The translations under genes and the position numbers were made by a program. A stretch of DNA of 64,000 nucleotides from Auanema rhodensis (lineage: Eukaryota; Nematoda; Chromadorea; Rhabditida; Rhabditidae): NCBI GenBank assembly GCA_964057225.1, contig OZ059896.1, positions 13,376,501 through 13,440,500 on the forward strand. Reading direction: 5' to 3'. This document shows, one piece after another, positions 24,381-37,500 of this stretch. The notes under the pieces were generated by a model. It did not search any database. It was not told the origin of the DNA and saw only the letters and a list, made by a program, of their open reading frames with translations. Positions within the stretch are counted from its first letter, which is position 1. The number at the start of each line of letters is the position of its first letter.

Positions 24381-24487
24381 TAACACACAGTTTACTAAAA
24401 CAATTTTGTAAATATAAAACATGAAAACAGATAAAAAGAGTGATTAAAAATTAAAGCATTGAATAAAACGAATTGAAAATGTATAAC

Positions 24488-25847
24488 TTAAATAGATAAA
24501 TCCTCTGGTTCTTCTCCAAGGTCAAGAACTACAGAAGTAAGCATTTCGCGTAATTCTAAACTCTCTTTCGTCTAAAATATATCAAATGATGAATAATTAG
24601 AAGCTAGAATATTACCAGCATGTTAATTTTTTGTTCTTGAGTTTTGGAATCAAATTCTAGTTTCTTTACTTTAAGTCGCAAACCCTTAGTATCCTGATCA
24701 TGCTTACTTTCCATGTCTTTAACTCTTCCAGAAGCTCTAAAATAATTACAATCAAAAATTAAATGAAATACAACACTTACATTTCTAGTTGTCGCTGGCA
24801 ATCATCTTTCACCCTAGCAAACTTTTCTAACAAGTGTTTATATTTTTCTCTTTCTTCACCTAAAACTACTTCCAACCTAGTATATTCTCTCTTTTGCATA
24901 TGAAGAATAGTTCGAGTCTAGAAATAGAATTTTAACAACATAATTAAGAGATTGAAATACATACCTTTCCGAAACTCTCATAAAGTTTGGAATTATCGGT
25001 ATGTAATTTATCTAGATCCGTTGTAAGGCTTCCTATGTCTCTATAATATAATATTGAGAAATAGTTTTAAAATTTCAAAAAATGCCTTTGAAGTTTGTGT
25101 ACCGTTTCACAATTTCCATGGCATTGAGTTGGTTCACGGTAGCCACCAGGAATTTCTAAACAAAACGTTGACTTTTAAATAAAGGAGTGAGATACGTCTC
25201 CCCAGTGAGTATTTCAAAATATCTTTATAGGAGAGGCACATCGCTTTATAAAATATTTCTTGAGTATTGCTAGTTGGCTGTATGAAAACATATTATACTA
25301 TTTAATACTCAAATTAGCAACCTCTTTGGACTTCAATTCATTCTCGAGCTCTTTCTTGTGAAAAAGTTCTAGAATACCGGTTTCTAACTTTTCTAAGTCT
25401 CCTTTTTCCTTTAACAAACTCTCATTACATTTATTTTCATGCATGCATGCTATTACTAACTTTAAATTCGGAAAATAGTTGAGAAACTTCGTCTTTTACA
25501 GTACAAGACTCATCCAAGAAAACTGTTTTCTGCCTAGATCTAATTAAAGTTCTGAATACTGCTTATTGTTTAGAACATTTAATTTAAATTAACCTAGTAG
25601 AATTAAGATTACTATTACCCAAAGGCTTACATGATGTTATTGAAGGCTTAACAACTGTCCGGGCAAGGGAACTGTGTTAATAAACAAATTGTTAGAAATA
25701 AAATAAAATCACTTACTTTACAACATCTTCTTGATTTTCTTTGGCAATTTCGAATGTGCCATTGTGAACGGGTGAGGCATCAAAAGTTCCATTAAGTTCA
25801 TAGAACTCTGAACCGCTCTCGTCAACTTCGGATAAGAAGTCAGCCAT
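24488..25847 (-). CDS. TACC-domain coiled-coil protein, copy A
   Basis: Ten exons, 957 nt, 318 aa. The N-terminal third is acidic and probably disordered (MADFLSEVDESGSEF). The C-terminal about 130 residues form a continuous coiled coil (from LDKLHTDNSKLYESFGK through LEEREK-like heptads to LELREMLTSVV) of the length and pattern of a TACC domain. TACC proteins (C. elegans TAC-1) act with XMAP215/ZYG-9 at centrosomes on microtubule growth; this role is inferred. Copy B (28165-30029) has the same ten-exon structure with several exons of identical length (78, 76, 137, 121). The intron after 25086 starts with GC rather than GT: only this junction keeps the frame and aligns with copy B. The acceptor of the fourth exon (25420) is weak. 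The ATG lies directly after TTAG, 187 bp downstream of JMJD6. Confidence 0.78.
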
Positions 25848-26034
25848 CTAATCAGAGTTAAGAAAGAGAAACAAAAAGAGCGATAAGATATCATATCGAA
25901 TATTAATCGTAAAGAATTCAGAAGAAAAAATACACTTAAAAATTGCATAAAACATATGTAACCCGACTTTCAAACAAAGATTAATCTATTATAGATTTTG
26001 TCATATAACCGAAACATAATTTGTTAAAACAATT

Positions 26035-27584
26035 TTATCTTCCGGGACTTCGGCGAAGTTTACTAGCACATAAGCTTCCGCTGCTACAATGGGATGAACT
26101 GTCATTCATCTTCCTACATATAAAGTAATTCGCGAATAACATGTGAGCAAGTCACCTTTTTCTCGTGTGATCATCCATATTCCTCTGATATCCGGAATCA
26201 TCATCATCACTCGATGTATCTTCAGAATCCGAACTACTACTGCTACTCGAAGAAGAATCACTACTGGAATCATCAACAATTCCTGCACTCAGAGCTTTGT
26301 CCATAATAGGAATACATTCCGGCCTCTCACTTTTAAGCCTGAATTCATACCAATCAAAGAAAGAATCTTGGATATGCTCACCTTCTGTACCAATGCTTAC
26401 TGAGTTTTGGACGACCTTTTACGGTTTTCGGCCAAACTAAGTGTAAATTAGCCAGAGAACAAAAATTTTGGGTAATAGCAATAGTTTCGTCTTCATTAAT
26501 AACAACATGCCACCACCCCGAGGGGACAAACATTGTTTCTCCTGGACCTTGCCGAGCTTCAATAACTGGATACTCCTTAGGCCAACTATTGGCTTTCACT
26601 CTGGGATACACATATTTAAACCAAGTAACAGCTTCATCGGGATGTTTCCCTTTTTCATGTTGCATAGGCTTCACCAAAGCTTTCGGAGCGTCTGGATGAA
26701 TGAGCACCCATCTAAGTTAATAATTTTTTTAAATTTCGTTTTGTCTCTCACCGCTTATGTCCACGAATTAGGCTATTCCATGCGCTAGTACCAAGAGGAT
26801 CAATATGAATAGCTGTTCCAGATCGTGCGGGACCCATTACAAACCATCTGAATATGTCAAATGACTGCTGGCGGTATATAACTCAAAAACCTATGAGGAG
26901 GTCTTTTATCAAATTTAGCATAATCGAACAAATCGTCTTTGAACATAGTTGGAATTGTATAATCATCTAGTAGTTTTTTTACTTTATTTCTCTGAAATAT
27001 TGATAGGTATTTAGATGACGGTGAATAACTCACACAACCAAAACCACTGTCAAAAATATATAACGGACTATCATCTTTGTTATTTCTCATATAATCAATA
27101 TAATATTTCATTTTCATTTTTACAGAATAACCTTTATCATCCTCCCCACACTTAAAACGCTGATTTCTGTATTTCCTCAGCAAACGCTAAAATAAAATTA
27201 AAGACAAAATCAAATTGTCGGATAACGAACATCTAAGTTCCACTTCTCATTTGCGTCCCAATTGCCAGTTAGTCCAGTTAAAATACATGGTAATCTAGGT
27301 ATTTCATACCTATTTCTAAATTCCTCAGTTGACATTTTGGAAGCATCTTCTCTGCATAACAAAAGTTAGTTTATTCTTTGGACGCTACACTTACCTCAAG
27401 ATATTATCAATTAGATGTGGAATACGAAAGTTAGAGTAATAGTCAAGTGTATCCCACCCAAATCTATTTAATTCTAAAATAATTGCATAAAGTGAATTAG
27501 TTTACATTCTTTCCTACCCGGCCGCGCCTTTCTTTTTGCTGCTTCAATTCTTTCACTTGAACGATCTAGTTGAAAATTTATCAT
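26035..27584 (-). CDS. psr-1: JMJD6/PSR-1 Jumonji-domain lysyl hydroxylase
   Basis: Nine exons, 1,209 nt, 402 aa, essentially the length of human JMJD6 (403). JMJD6 is a nuclear Fe(II)/2-oxoglutarate oxygenase that hydroxylates lysines of splicing factors; the C. elegans orthologue PSR-1 also acts in engulfment and axon fusion pathways. Nearly every family block is visible: [30 protein letters not shown], the iron ligands HID in [16 protein letters not shown] and the distal His in [10 protein letters not shown], then TIAITQNF and [13 protein letters not shown] polyserine tract followed by acidic residues (around residues 320-350) matches the polySer region of vertebrate JMJD6, which directs nucleolar localisation. 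Catalytic residues look intact. It lies between two TACC paralogues on the same strand and could be the first gene of an operon with copy A. Confidence 0.95.
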
Positions 27585-28164
27585 GGCTACAATCTAAAAT
27601 TTAAAAAAAAAAGTATCAAAAAATTATTTTTTATATAGTTCAAATACTATCAAAAAATACAAATATATTATCAAAAAAGAAGGAAACAGGGTCTGCAAAA
27701 ACCACTCCTGTCTTTTATACAGTATATATTCAAAAAAAAATGAGCTTAATTCACGCCTCAAAGTATTCGTCATTGGCGTTTTCATGGTGCGCATTGTTCG
27801 CCGTTCTTGGCTCGTTCTAAAACTTTTTTTGTATATAATTTCTCCTTTTTCTACATAATACATGGTACGGTGAAATTAGGGTTGGATTATGTTGGGATTT
27901 ATACCAGTACTGATCTTTTCATCACTAGTTTGTTTCTAAGTATATCTTAATAAACTATGTTTTCTATGTGATTAAATGTTATGAATAAAACTCATTTCAA
28001 ACGAACCACGATTTATCGCTAAGGCAATAAAGTTAGTCAAAAAGGCAATAATAAAACCATAATTATTATACATAAATAAAGCAAATGAATAATACATTGA
28101 GTGACATTTCTTTTAGTTTTCAGTTTCACAAAGATGACACGTGATATGGAAGCTCTGTATTTCT
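27585..28164. other. Gap between JMJD6 and TACC copy B
   Basis: AT-rich with no supported gene. It should contain the 3' UTR of TACC copy B and the promoter or outron of the JMJD6 gene. A TTTTAG lies about 10 bases upstream of the JMJD6 start. Confidence 0.5.
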
Positions 28165-30029
28165 TTATCTTTCTGATTCAACATCAGATGTCTCGCCCAA
28201 ATCAGTAACAAGAGTGTTTAACATATCCCGCAAATCAATTGCTTCTTTAGTCTAGAAAAAAATATTAATATTGCACAATGTATGAACTATCACCTTCAAC
28301 TCCAATTCTTGCCTAACAGCCTTTAGCTCAAGTTCAAATTTCTTTACTTTCAACCGTAATCCTTTAGTGTCTTCATCATGTCGCGCTTCACATGCAACTA
28401 CATCTTCGGACGCTCTGTAGAATACAAATAGACAAGAACCAAAAAAATTCACATACTGTTCAAGCTTTCGAGTGGCATCTTCCCTCAAACGGATGAATTT
28501 TTCCAACAATTTTTTGTACTTAGTACGATCTTCATGTAAAACATTCTCTAGTGTGATGTATTCTTTTTTTTGCAAATGAAGAAGATTACGACTCTGAAAA
28601 AACGAAATAACTTGAAAAAATGAAAATGCCGAACTTTTCCGAAACTCTCATATAACTTGGAGTACTCCTGATGTAGTTTATCCAACTCAGCAGCTGCACT
28701 ATCTAGATCTCTATAAAATTATATTATGACGATACGTACTGAAGAAAACTCACAGTCTGAGTTTTCTGGCACCATCGCACATTCCGTTGCAAGGTTTTCC
28801 AGAAACATTTGAACCATTTCCATTTGGGTTAACTTAAGTTAATGCTTGAGAACAAAAGCATATTAGAAGGTACATACCATCAGAAATAATCAATTTCATC
28901 ATTTTTCTCAAATCTTGAGCACATGTTTCATATAAAACGGCATCTCTTGAAGTCTTGGTTTTAGAGGCAGCCTATAAAATGTATTCATAGCAAGTTGCTT
29001 GAACTTGCATATATGAAACATACTTCAAATAATCTGCTATTCATATCATTTTCATATTTTTGAACAATACTTATTAGACGTCTATCAAAATTCGACATCT
29101 CCGGAACTTCCTGGACCTAGAAGTTGAGGATTATGACATATATAGAAGATGATAACTAAACAACCTTGAAATCTGTTAACAATTTCCTAATATCAGTTAC
29201 AAGTTGGCTTTCAACTACCATAGTCTTCTGACGTTCTCTTACCATTGTTCTAGAAATATAGCAATCAACTGATATAAATTAAGTGTACAAACTAACCTAG
29301 TAGTATTCAGAGGAACATTGGGGCTAATTGATTCGCGTGGTTTGATCGGCCGTGTGATTGTTCTTGACCCTTGACTAAAAAGTAACAGAAAAAATTTAGT
29401 TGAAAAAAATCTTAATTACATACATATCACCAAATGCGAGCATTTCGAGACTTTACTTTAGATTTTGAAATAAGACCAGAATAAAAAAAACATGCATTTC
29501 TCATCAACTGGATGTTACATGAGTCTATTAAAAGCAGAATAGCTAATAGGATAGGCAGCATTTCTATTACTTTGGTGTGATCACTTTAACAGATTTCCAA
29601 AAAAACGTCAAAAATCAACAATGTGATGAACCTTTACAATATACTTTCAAATAAGCATAACTAACAACGAGAAATAAAAATACACTGAAGAAAAAAATAT
29701 TATGAAACAACTACATCAGTTTTCTTCAAATGAACATATTTTAAAAATTTGTTTTGTTAAAGAAATAATGAAAAAGTTATTTTCATCCGTGGAATTACTA
29801 TGAAGAATTAGTCTTAATTGAAAAAAATCAAATTTAATGTTTTAGTTTCAGAGCGAGAGCAAGCAGAGATAAGAATTACTCACTTTAAAATTTGGTTCAT
29901 CTTTTCCGTGTTCTCTTCAGAATTGAATGTTTCATTTAATTGATCGGCAGTGTCCATGTCCGAATTTACATGAAATTCGTCTGCATCTTTTACTTCCGGC
30001 CCAATGTTCTCAACGTCAGTATCGATCAT
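28165..30029 (-). CDS. TACC-domain coiled-coil protein, copy B
   Basis: Ten exons, 996 nt, 331 aa. Paralogue of copy A: both share ...DxDxxxxELDKLH...SKLYESFGK, QKxEYxxLExVL, YKxLLEKFxRxxxD and the block DTKGLRLKVKK, and end TKExxxLRxMLxxxVxDLGE. The N terminus is acidic (MIDTDVENIGPEVKDADEF) and differs from copy A, while a short Arg/Pro/Ser linker is related. The first intron is about 509 bases, longer than those around it. The intron between exons 28593-28457 and 28414-28294 is 42 bases with no stop in frame, so retention would add 14 residues rather than kill the protein. TACC assignment rests on coiled-coil length and pattern, not on invariant residues. Centrosome/microtubule function is inferred. 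Confidence 0.76.
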
Positions 30030-30832
30030 TTTAACTAAAAAAAACTTGTTCCTTTTAAGAGTACGATACTTTATTAAGTAGCAGTTTAAGAAAACATTAG
30101 GAAATGAAATTTTTTAAAGTACGAACTAGGCATATGTTTGTAAAACTATTATTTCTAATACATATCTTAGAAATAATAATTTAAATACTATAGAATTCAG
30201 ATATATTTTGAATGAAACTTTGAAAAGACTATTGCCAGAAACCGACCACGTCAAATCACGTATGGGATTTTGGTGCATTACGGTATACAGTGAATATAGT
30301 TGTTTGGTTCGAATAAAAGGCTCGACACAGGTTTGAAAAAAAAATAGATTGTTGTATATAATGGTTTGAAATACTTTTAGCACTAACAAAAATGCGATTT
30401 CAACGTTTTTTCAACTATCAAGTGACTAAAAATTGTTAAAAACATCCAAGATTCAAAATTATTTTCAATTTTGTAAAAAAAAACAAAATAATTAAGAAAA
30501 GAAATAAATTTTATTTGTAAAATACATTGTTTTATAAATACAGGAAATTATTTTTAAATACAATTTTATATTATAACCGTAATCGATTAACCTCGTCAGC
30601 AACCTTTGTAGGAGTTTGGATATCTAAATCATCTTCGATCATAAGTTACAATGACCTTGATGTATTTTTAATAACTATATGGAATTCTCTTAACTGTAAT
30701 ATGTTAATCAGATATAACAAAAATACTTCGAAAAGTCTTTTAAGATCATATATGTATATATATAATTTCATTACATATGACATTAGTCATAGTCAAATGG
30801 TTTTATGCTTAATAAAGGAACTTTCAATATGT
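30030..30832. other. AT-rich gap upstream of TACC copy B
   Basis: Probably the promoter of TACC copy B plus the 3' UTR of the receptor kinase. Open frames on both strands are short, AT-driven and resemble no family. Confidence 0.5.
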
Positions 30833-33677
30833 TCATGAGCTGAGCTCTGCTGGTTGGCTAGTTAAATCTAAATAGTTATAATTTCCTGTAATCTCATTCA
30901 GATATTTTGACAATTCTAATCTTATCTAAAGAAATATTATCTTTTTGGAGCATTTTTTTCTAATATTACCTGACAGACATCAGGACGTTCATCTGGGATT
31001 GTACTCCAACATTTACACATAATTTGATATCTGAAATGTTCTTCTTAAGTTTCTCAACTGTTCAATTATTTATACATTTCATCTGGGCATGTATCCTCTT
31101 TAGGTAATCGGTTGCCTTGTTCTAGGTGATAAAGCATATTGTTTGGGTCGACCGTTGTGAAGGGAGATTGTCCTAATGAGAATATTTCGAATAAAACAAC
31201 TCCATATGCCCATCTGAAATTCTGACATATCTTTCTCGAAGAAATAGTTTGAAACTTACACATCAGTTTTTTCTGAGAATTCATAGAATTGTAATGCTTC
31301 TGGAGCCATCCATTTGACAGGTAGACGTCCTCCTTGCGAGTTGTAAAATACATCCTTTATCGTTCGACACATGCCAAAATCAGCTATCTTTAGAAAAAAA
31401 TTCGTGTGCATATTATGTTTCAAAAATTACTTTAGCTACAAGATTCTGATTAAGTAAAATATTCCTAGCAGCCAAATCCCTATGAATTATATTTTTACTA
31501 GCAAGGTATGTCTGTATATAAAAGTATAATTTCGAAATTACTTTTGACTGTCAAACCATTCCATCGCATATCTGCCAAGCAAATGACAGAAGATTTTTTG
31601 GCTTTATTTTTATTTCATCTGTGCTTATTTCTCCTTCATTATCTGATTCTTCTTCTTCATTGTTCTGTAATAAACATCAATTTAATCATACTTTCTCATG
31701 TTTACATGAACACATTCTAATTGTATTACTAAAAGTTATTCTTTTTGATATGCTTAAAACCGGTTAATATATGAAATAACTCACACAACCTATGTAGCTC
31801 GTTCGATGCCTTCTTAAAAATCTCAGTAGATCACGATGTTGACAGTATTCTAATATCAATAAAGGATCTGTGTCTGAATTAATACATCCCAACATGCTAC
31901 AAGAGGCAAGTTCAAACTTTACTAAACTAAAAAAGATAACCTAATAATATGAGGATGATATCCAAGATTTTTCATGAATTTGATCTCACTCATCAAATCT
32001 AATCGACTTTTTTCTGTTGAGTGCTCAGGTAAACGTTTGACTGCAGCCTTATCAAATATAAACATCAAGTATTCATCTAACTTATTTCTTACCTCATATG
32101 TGCCATCAGGTAGAGAGGGTATTGTCATAGCAATGTTACAATATTTATTTAATAAAGGAACTTTTCCTTAAATAATTCGAAACTATTATGTTTTAAAAAA
32201 TTAAAATTACCTTGAGCGATTATAGCCTTAAAAACAGTGCCAAATGCACCATGACCTAGAATTTCATTTTCTTTCAGTAACACATCAGTCAAACTCATTT
32301 CCCACTCATCTTCTAATTTATGAGGGGATAATTTTGGATCTGTATAATCATTTTTGCTGTGAAATTTGTTCAAACTATTCCTAAATATAATTATTATTTT
32401 AAGAGTTCGATAATTTGTAAACAAATATATTACCCAGAACTTTTTCGAGTCAGAAAATCTAAATATCGCTGCCAGAGAAGCTTCAATTGTGTTCGAAAAA
32501 CGAATACAATAAGTAGAGTTATACTAACGATAATTCCGACGGGTAGAAAAACGAGCATCAATATAGCTTGAAATATATGTTCTAGTGATATTGAATATAA
32601 TTTATTCTTACATTCCGTGGTATTTTGAGTGTTTTGACGAGGACATGTTTCAAACAATTTGCCTTGTAAACTCCATTGATCATAATATGAATGTAGAGCC
32701 ATACGACAATCATCCAATTCAGTACATCGTTTGAATAATTTATTCATACCATTTTCTTCAGAAGTAGCATCTAAGAAGACAACGCAGTTTCTAATCAATT
32801 CTCATATCAATTACCTCCTGATAAAATTAGAAAAGACACAGAATACTTCTTTGCAATAAGTTCTTCAATTAAGCTATTTAACTGTAAAGTGCTACACAGT
32901 ACCATTTGAAGCAATTTGAAAAACTTACAGAATTAGCAAACAACATGTTATCACACATCTGTTCTGTGGTTAAATCTGTAAAAATAAATGCTGCTCCTCC
33001 TTGATCTGATGACAATGGTGTTTGTCCCAAACATATTTTCTAAAATATCTGTTAATGGTTATAATAAATTAGTATTTAAAACCATCTGATTTAATATTTC
33101 ATAAAGCACATATCCAGGAGAGTCAGGATTTATACCATTTATAGTTAAGTTTGAATAGCTCGTAGAATTAATCTGAAGAGACAATATATTAAGTGTAAGG
33201 AGGCCATAATCCTACAGGTATAAATTTTGGGCATTTATTCTCTGCATAAGGGTCGGGCGAATATAATTGAGTGTAGCTATTGCTGTCACAATATGCTGAA
33301 GCCTTTAAACGGTATTTGATAATTAGCTGAACAAAAGTAAATTCAAACCTGTTCCATAAATGAAATAATATTGCGCGTATTTTCTACACTAATACGTTTA
33401 TCAGTATTCCCCAAGTAGATACCAACAGCTATTCTCCAGTTCATGCACTGTCGTTGACCGATTCCTACTCAAAATAAATAACAGTCAGTCGTTTTTTTGA
33501 ATTTTAAGTTACATTTACACCTTAAAGCCTTCATATTATTTGGGCTAACATCAGAATTATTCTTGTTTGCACAAAAATTAGCGGCAAAAATCTTAAATTC
33601 TCATTGAAAAGCTGTATAAAGAGTATAAAAACCTGAGGAAAGATAAAAAATAGCATAAACTGGAAACTGAACTGCAT
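30833..33677 (-). CDS. Receptor tyrosine kinase with unfamiliar cysteine-containing ectodomain
   Basis: It begins with a signal peptide (MQFSFQFMLFFIF), then about 200-240 extracellular residues with NxT/S sites and scattered cysteines, including WRIAVGIYLGNTDKR and GGAAFIFTDLTTEQMC. A transmembrane helix (AILMLVFLPVGIIVSITLLI) and a complete kinase follow: glycine loop [60 protein letters not shown]. An acidic kinase insert (EEEESDNEGE) sits before HRDLAARN, as in split-kinase receptors and the nematode KIN-16 group, so signalling from the plasma membrane by Tyr phosphorylation is expected. All catalytic residues are present. The ectodomain is not Ig, FNIII or L-domain as far as I can see. 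The junction between exons 2 and 3 (about 33430-33560) does not splice cleanly in phase, so the N terminus is uncertain. Confidence 0.82.
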
Positions 33678-34598
33678 TTCCGTACAATACTAGCAGTTAG
33701 GAAAAGAATAAGTAATTAGCTCAGTAATTAAGATCAACTATAAAAAAATGTAATGTTAAGAAGACCTGAAGATTTTACTGATAGTTTGGCAAGATATAAT
33801 TTCTTATCAGGTGTCACTAAGAAGTTGTCAAACAATTCAACTTAGCGGATTATAGCACAATGAAATCATGCATTAACTGCTTAAATAGAATATGACTCAA
33901 TACTAAAAGTCACAAAAATATTCAAGGGTAACATGTAAGTATTCAGATCGAAAACATACTAAAAAATCAAAACATGGAGATATACTCTATATAGTCTATG
34001 TTCGATGCTGTATATAATTCGTAAATAAAACTAATAGTTATAGTGTTTCAAGAAAAATTATAATTTTTTGTTGAGTAAAAGAAAATAACAGCTTTGACAG
34101 TAATGGCATTCTTAATTTACTTTTCAAAAATGTTAATGTTTATCAGTGACTGATATGTGTATACATACATTTAATAAAAATCTCTAAATTAAAATTATTT
34201 ATCATTCCTGATTTTGTTATATCGTTCTGTTCCATATGTTAAATCAATTACCCTCAACATATAGATTTGCTTATTTAATTAATGAAATTAGTTCTCTTTT
34301 TGGCATGGTTTAAGGTATTGCGCTCCATTGCGAATGTAGCAGACACAGGAAATCTTTCAAAATCGAAAGAGAGCTATCAAGATATACTTTATCGTCTTAA
34401 TAGTGCTACATATTTGGTTTTTAAAGTTTATTTATTAAGAAAATTAATTATTACTTATTTAACTAGATTAATTACTTTTATTATATAAGTTTTGCATAAA
34501 TATATCTATATGTAATAATTGGCTTTATTAATGTTTGACATGTTTGTGTTTCCTTTTTTTCTGGACACCAATTTCCATTTTATTTCACTATTTTTAGT
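33678..34598. other. Divergent intergenic region, receptor kinase / ATAD2
   Basis: About 920 bp, very AT-rich, expected to hold both promoters. A 68-codon open frame on the plus strand at 34282-34488 has no acceptor logic and AT-driven composition, so I do not call it. A TTTTTAG acceptor lies two bases before the ATAD2 ATG. Confidence 0.45.
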
Positions 34599-37500
34599 AT
34601 GGTTCGAAGGATCGACTCGGTTTCTCCTCAGAAAAACTTAAGAAGATCAGGAAGAGACCGATCCGCAATATATCGCAGTTTAGAAGAAAATAATATTGCT
34701 AACAATATATTTCGAGCAGAAATACAGAAATTAGTCGGCCGTGCTAATGAACTGCGAGAAAGAGTTAGAATTTCTATATTTTATGTCATCTTATTGGTCA
34801 CTATAGGAACTTAACGCTCATACAAGAACTGGGTATACAAGAGCAGGAAGAAAAATATCACATTATGCTGAACTTAGTGATGAAGATGATTTCGGCTTGA
34901 GTGAAGACGAAGATCGTATAATCACTAGAAGAGCAAGGCGGTGGGCATACAACTATGAATTTTTCAATTAATTAAGCTTTCTAGTTTATCTCGAAATGAT
35001 AACAATCAAATAAGTGAAGTAAATGATGAAAATGTCCGAACCTCAGAAAAGAGAAATCCCAAAAGGAGAAAGATAGAAGATGAAGGAGAAGAGGTGAAAA
35101 TATTTTCCTTGTTTGACTTTTAATTTTCAAATTTCAGCCCGAAATGGATAGTCAAGTCAGTAATGATTCAACCATATATGATCGAGTAAAACGTAATAGG
35201 TACTTTTCTTTGCTTAGAATTCTCAGTATTTTTTGAGTTTTAGAGCAACTGAAACCCCAAATGCTACCAATACTCCTAAGTCTACATGTGGTAATGAAGG
35301 TAAAACCGATTTAGCTTCACCTCGTTCCCAACGACACGAGAGACGTGAAAAGCGTGAGTTAAATGAATCTGTTTTGAAAGAAGGGGTGGATGAACCTGAA
35401 AAAAACCAGAGTGTTGAAGAAGAAGAGAGTAGCGAGGTTTGAAAACAGTATGTTTCTATTTCGTCTATTATTTTGATATAGGATGAAGGACCCAGACAAT
35501 ACTCTCTTAGAACACGAAGAAATCCAGTAGAGAGATATGCCGTCGAGGTTGCTCGATCTGAACAGAGAAGTTCCCGCTATAGAATTGACCGTTTCCGTAT
35601 ACGAGAAAGAAACCATCGTCAATCAAAAATGAGAAGCGATTATAAGTATGTTGGTTTTATTTTTTCAAATTTATTTTGTTTCATTATAGAAGAAGAATGT
35701 GTAGAAGCGATTCATCTTCTACGGGTGATGAAGATGAAAGGGAGCTAAGACAGTCCCGCGCTGATGATGAACGCTTTGCACGAAGAAAAGAAATAAGCAT
35801 GATGAAAGCTCGTAATCGTTTCGTACCTGTTAATTTAACAGGTAAAACTGGTTTATAGGATTTTTTTTATTTCCCTTTTTTAGAAAAAGATTTATCTGCC
35901 TCGCAAGTAGTTATACGAGAAAGATTAAGGCAAACGGGAGCTTCTTGTAGTGATATTGACCCTATGGGAATTGACAAAAACGTTTCTTTTGACCAAGTAA
36001 GTAATCGCAGTTTTTATATATCATTTGTTTATAAATTCAGGTTGGAGGCTTAGGGCATCATATACAATCGCTGAAAGAAGTCGTTCTATTTCCATTACTT
36101 TATCCCGATGTATTCAAAAAATTTGATATAGCGCCACCAAAAGGTGTTATCTTTTATGGTCCTCCAGGTATTTAATATATTTGTATGCTGTTAGATTCCA
36201 AGATATTTCAGGAACGGGTAAAACACTAGTGGCCAGAGCACTCGCTAATGAATGTAGCCGAGGCGACAAAAAGGTAAATCAAAAGATATTATATCGTTGA
36301 AATATTATATTATAGGTAGCCTTTTTCATGCGAAAAGGAGCTGATTGCTTAAGTAAATGGGTGGGCGAATCTGAAAGACAATTGAGGTATTTTCTTTTCT
36401 ATTTTTTTATTATAAAAGCTTATTCAGAGTTTTATTTGATCAAGCATATTCAATGAGGCCATCGATTATATTCTTTGACGAGATTGACGGTTTAGCTCCT
36501 GTTCGATCCTCTCGCCAAGATCAGATTCATGCTAGTATTGTAAGCACTCTATTAGCTTTAATGGATGGGCTGGATAGCAGAGGAGAGGTATATTTATATT
36601 TTGAACCTATTCTGACATGGTTGTATAGGTTGTTGTTATTGGAGCTACTAATCGGTTGGATACACTGGATCCAGCTCTACGCCGGCCTGGCCGCTTTGAT
36701 AGAGAGTTGAAATTCTCTCTACCGGATGTTTCTGCCAGGTTTTTTCTGTTTTTTGTTTTCACTTGTCATTGAAATATCATTTAGACGACATATTCTTGAT
36801 ATACATACTTCTAAATGGGGAAATAATAAACCTTCTGAAGATCTCATCAATTTTATTGCTTATAATACCAGTGGATATTGTGGTGCTGACTTAAAAGTTT
36901 GATTTTTTCGAAACTTTAAAACTTATCGTATTTTTAGTATTTATGTACTGAATCTGTTCTGATATCCTTGCGAAACCGCTATCCTCATATTTATATGTCT
37001 AGTGAAAGATTAAAACTAGATGTTGATACTATAATGGTGGAAAAGGAGCACATACTTAATGCAATGAAAAGAATAACACCTGCTTCTAGAAGAGGTATAT
37101 TTTATCTTTGAATTTCTTTAAATTTACTTCGATTACTAGATCTTTCAATCCCTTCACGAGCTGTGGATGAGAGAACTTCTATACTCTTATCCTCTAATTT
37201 GGATATACTTCTTAGTTCAATTATTCCTAAGGGATATCAGAGATCGCAATCAATAAATGCTATAAGCACTAACGAGTTGGAGAAAGTTGTTCGAGCTCTC
37301 GAAGAACCCCCCGTTGTTCCTGCAGGTATTTTCAATTTCATGGATTTCATACCCTTAAGTTGTTGAATAGTGAGACTCTTGATGTGTGGTTCGGAATTAT
37401 ATGCAAATGTCGGTCAAACATCTCATATTCTCCCTGCTTTAATTGGAAAGTTGGACCATCTGCCTGTATATTCTTTATCTGTTGGCAAACTGTTTCAGGA

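Noticed and set aside
25103-25155. Alternative exon end for TACC copy A at a GT donor (25102)
   Set aside because: It cannot be joined in frame with the upstream exon, and the resulting residues do not align with copy B.
27624-27863. 79-codon minus-strand open frame
   Set aside because: AT-driven, in a gap between genes, no splice context, no family.
34282-34488. 68-codon plus-strand open frame upstream of ATAD2
   Set aside because: Low-complexity AT composition and no continuation into the ATAD2 frame.
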